In this document: positions 4,840 to 5,474 of the stretch, piece by piece
Position numbering within the stretch: the first letter of the stretch is position 1
Layout of the letters: each line of letters opens with the position of its first letter
DNA from: an uncultured cyanobacterium
Lineage (GTDB): Bacteria; Cyanobacteriota; Cyanobacteriia; PCC-6307; Cyanobiaceae
Assembly: GCA_903921295.1 (NCBI GenBank)
Contig: CAIXOZ010000078.1
Span: 1-5,474, forward strand
Direction of reading: 5' to 3'
DNA length: 5,474 nt
Notes under the pieces: model-generated
Databases searched by the model: none
What the model saw: the letters and a program-made list of their open reading frames with translations, nothing else
What the model was told of the DNA's origin: nothing
Made by a program: the position numbers and the translations under genes

Positions 4840-5474
4840 GTGTCTGGTGCTGCCGCGTTGGCCCGTCGTTCCGGGGTCCTTGCGTCCCTGGCGGCGTTGA
4901 TGGCGGTGGCGCTCCCCGCCAGCTTCGCTGGCGCCACAGCCCTGTCTGCCGAAATCCTGTCTGCCACGACGCTGACTGCCGCCGAACCGTCTGCGGCGAC
5001 ACCCTCGGCCGAGGCGGCATCCACCGCGGCGCCCCCCGCGGCTCCAGCCCCGGCGGATCCGGCTGGCACGTCCCAGGCCGTGATTCCTTCCGCCTGGCCG
5101 ACGCCCACCGCCTCCGAACGGCGCTGGTGGATCCCGCTGCCTTCCGAGCCGTCGATCAGTCCCGACAACGATCTGTCGGTGGACCCGAGGCAGTGGCGTG
5201 TGGAGCTGGTCGTCGGCCGGATCGTGGCTGTTGATTGCAACCGCCATCAGTTCACGGGCCGGATCCGCGCCGAGACGCTGCCGCGGGATCTGACCATCCA
5301 TCGCGTCGAGCTCGGGCCGATGATCTCCACCCGCATGGCCTGCCCCGACCAGCTGCTGCAGCGGCGTTTCGTCTCTCTGCAGGGGCGGCCCCATGTCGTG
5401 CCCTATGACGCCTCGCGCCCTCTGGTGATCTATGCCCCTCGGGATGCGGTGGTGCGCTGGCGGATCTGGCGGCC
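4840..5474 (+). CDS. eco: Secreted ecotin-family serine protease inhibitor (runs off right edge)
   Basis: 211 complete residues are visible from a GTG start; the C-terminus is beyond the window. Ecotins are periplasmic dimeric inhibitors of trypsin-fold proteases. A Sec signal peptide covers residues ~1-32: arginines at 9-10, a hydrophobic core VLASLAALMAVALPAS, and possible cleavage after FAGA. A ~50-residue Ala/Pro/Thr/Ser-rich linker (33-83) follows, then the ecotin domain: WPTPT (86-90), WRVELVVGRIVAVDCNRH (119-136), STRMACPD (163-170) and RPLVIYAPRDAVVRWRIW (193-210). These align with E. coli ecotin VELLIGQTLEVDCNLH, STMMACPD and LPIVVYTPDNVDVKYRVW. Cys133 and Cys168 are the conserved disulfide pair. 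The P1 residue is Arg165, where E. coli has Met84, predicting preference for trypsin-like targets. The start is uncertain. The GTG at 4840 leaves a well-formed signal peptide; TTG at 4858 is another option, and the ATG at 4708 would add 44 unlikely residues. The dimerisation arm cannot be seen. Confidence 0.92.
   Translation, partial: MSGAAALARRSGVLASLAALMAVALPASFAGATALSAEILSATTLTAAEPSAATPSAEAASTAAPPAAPAPADPAGTSQAVIPSAWPTPTASERRWWIPLPSEPSISPDNDLSVDPRQWRVELVVGRIVAVDCNRHQFTGRIRAETLPRDLTIHRVELGPMISTRMACPDQLLQRRFVSLQGRPHVVPYDASRPLVIYAPRDAVVRWRIWR

Noticed and set aside
4693..5394. Upstream in-frame extension of queC to 5394 on the - strand
   Set aside because: The added sequence is Arg/Gly-rich, unlike any QueC N-terminus, and is antisense to the well-supported ecotin gene.

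Overview
This is a G+C-rich bacterial window, most likely from a picocyanobacterium of the Synechococcus/Cyanobium group. That assignment is an inference. It rests on the gene order queC-pabB-pabC, which I recall from that group, on the high G+C content, on the near absence of Shine-Dalgarno sequences and on one HIP1 palindrome. No taxonomic marker gene is present.

Layout, right to left. At the right edge, reading rightward, is a secreted ecotin-family serine protease inhibitor that runs off the window. It has the ecotin cysteine pair and the reactive loop, but with arginine at the primary specificity position where E. coli ecotin has methionine. Diverging from it and reading leftward is a tightly packed metabolic operon. 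queC (preQ0 synthase, queuosine pathway) overlaps pabB (aminodeoxychorismate synthase component I) by a 4-base GTGA junction, and pabB overlaps pabC (4-amino-4-deoxychorismate lyase) by a 4-base ATGA junction. pabB and pabC together make p-aminobenzoate for folate. queC belongs to a pathway that shares its first enzyme (GTP cyclohydrolase I) with folate synthesis.

Further left, on the same strand but separated by gaps of 81 and 139 bases, are two envelope or extracellular genes. One is a small lipoprotein with a carboxypeptidase-regulatory-like beta-sandwich domain. The other is the N-terminal 328 residues of a probably large protein with a Calx-beta domain, cut by the left edge. Its first 300 window bases (the more C-terminal visible part) fall to about 52% G+C by hand count, against roughly 68-70% just to the right, inside one uninterrupted reading frame.

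No RNA gene, CRISPR array, transposase or convincing terminator was found. The points most worth checking are the Arg-P1 ecotin with a reshaped secondary-site loop, the Cys in place of the cofactor-binding Glu in PabC, the expanded low-G+C Calx-beta domain, and the palindromic duplication in the lipoprotein leader.
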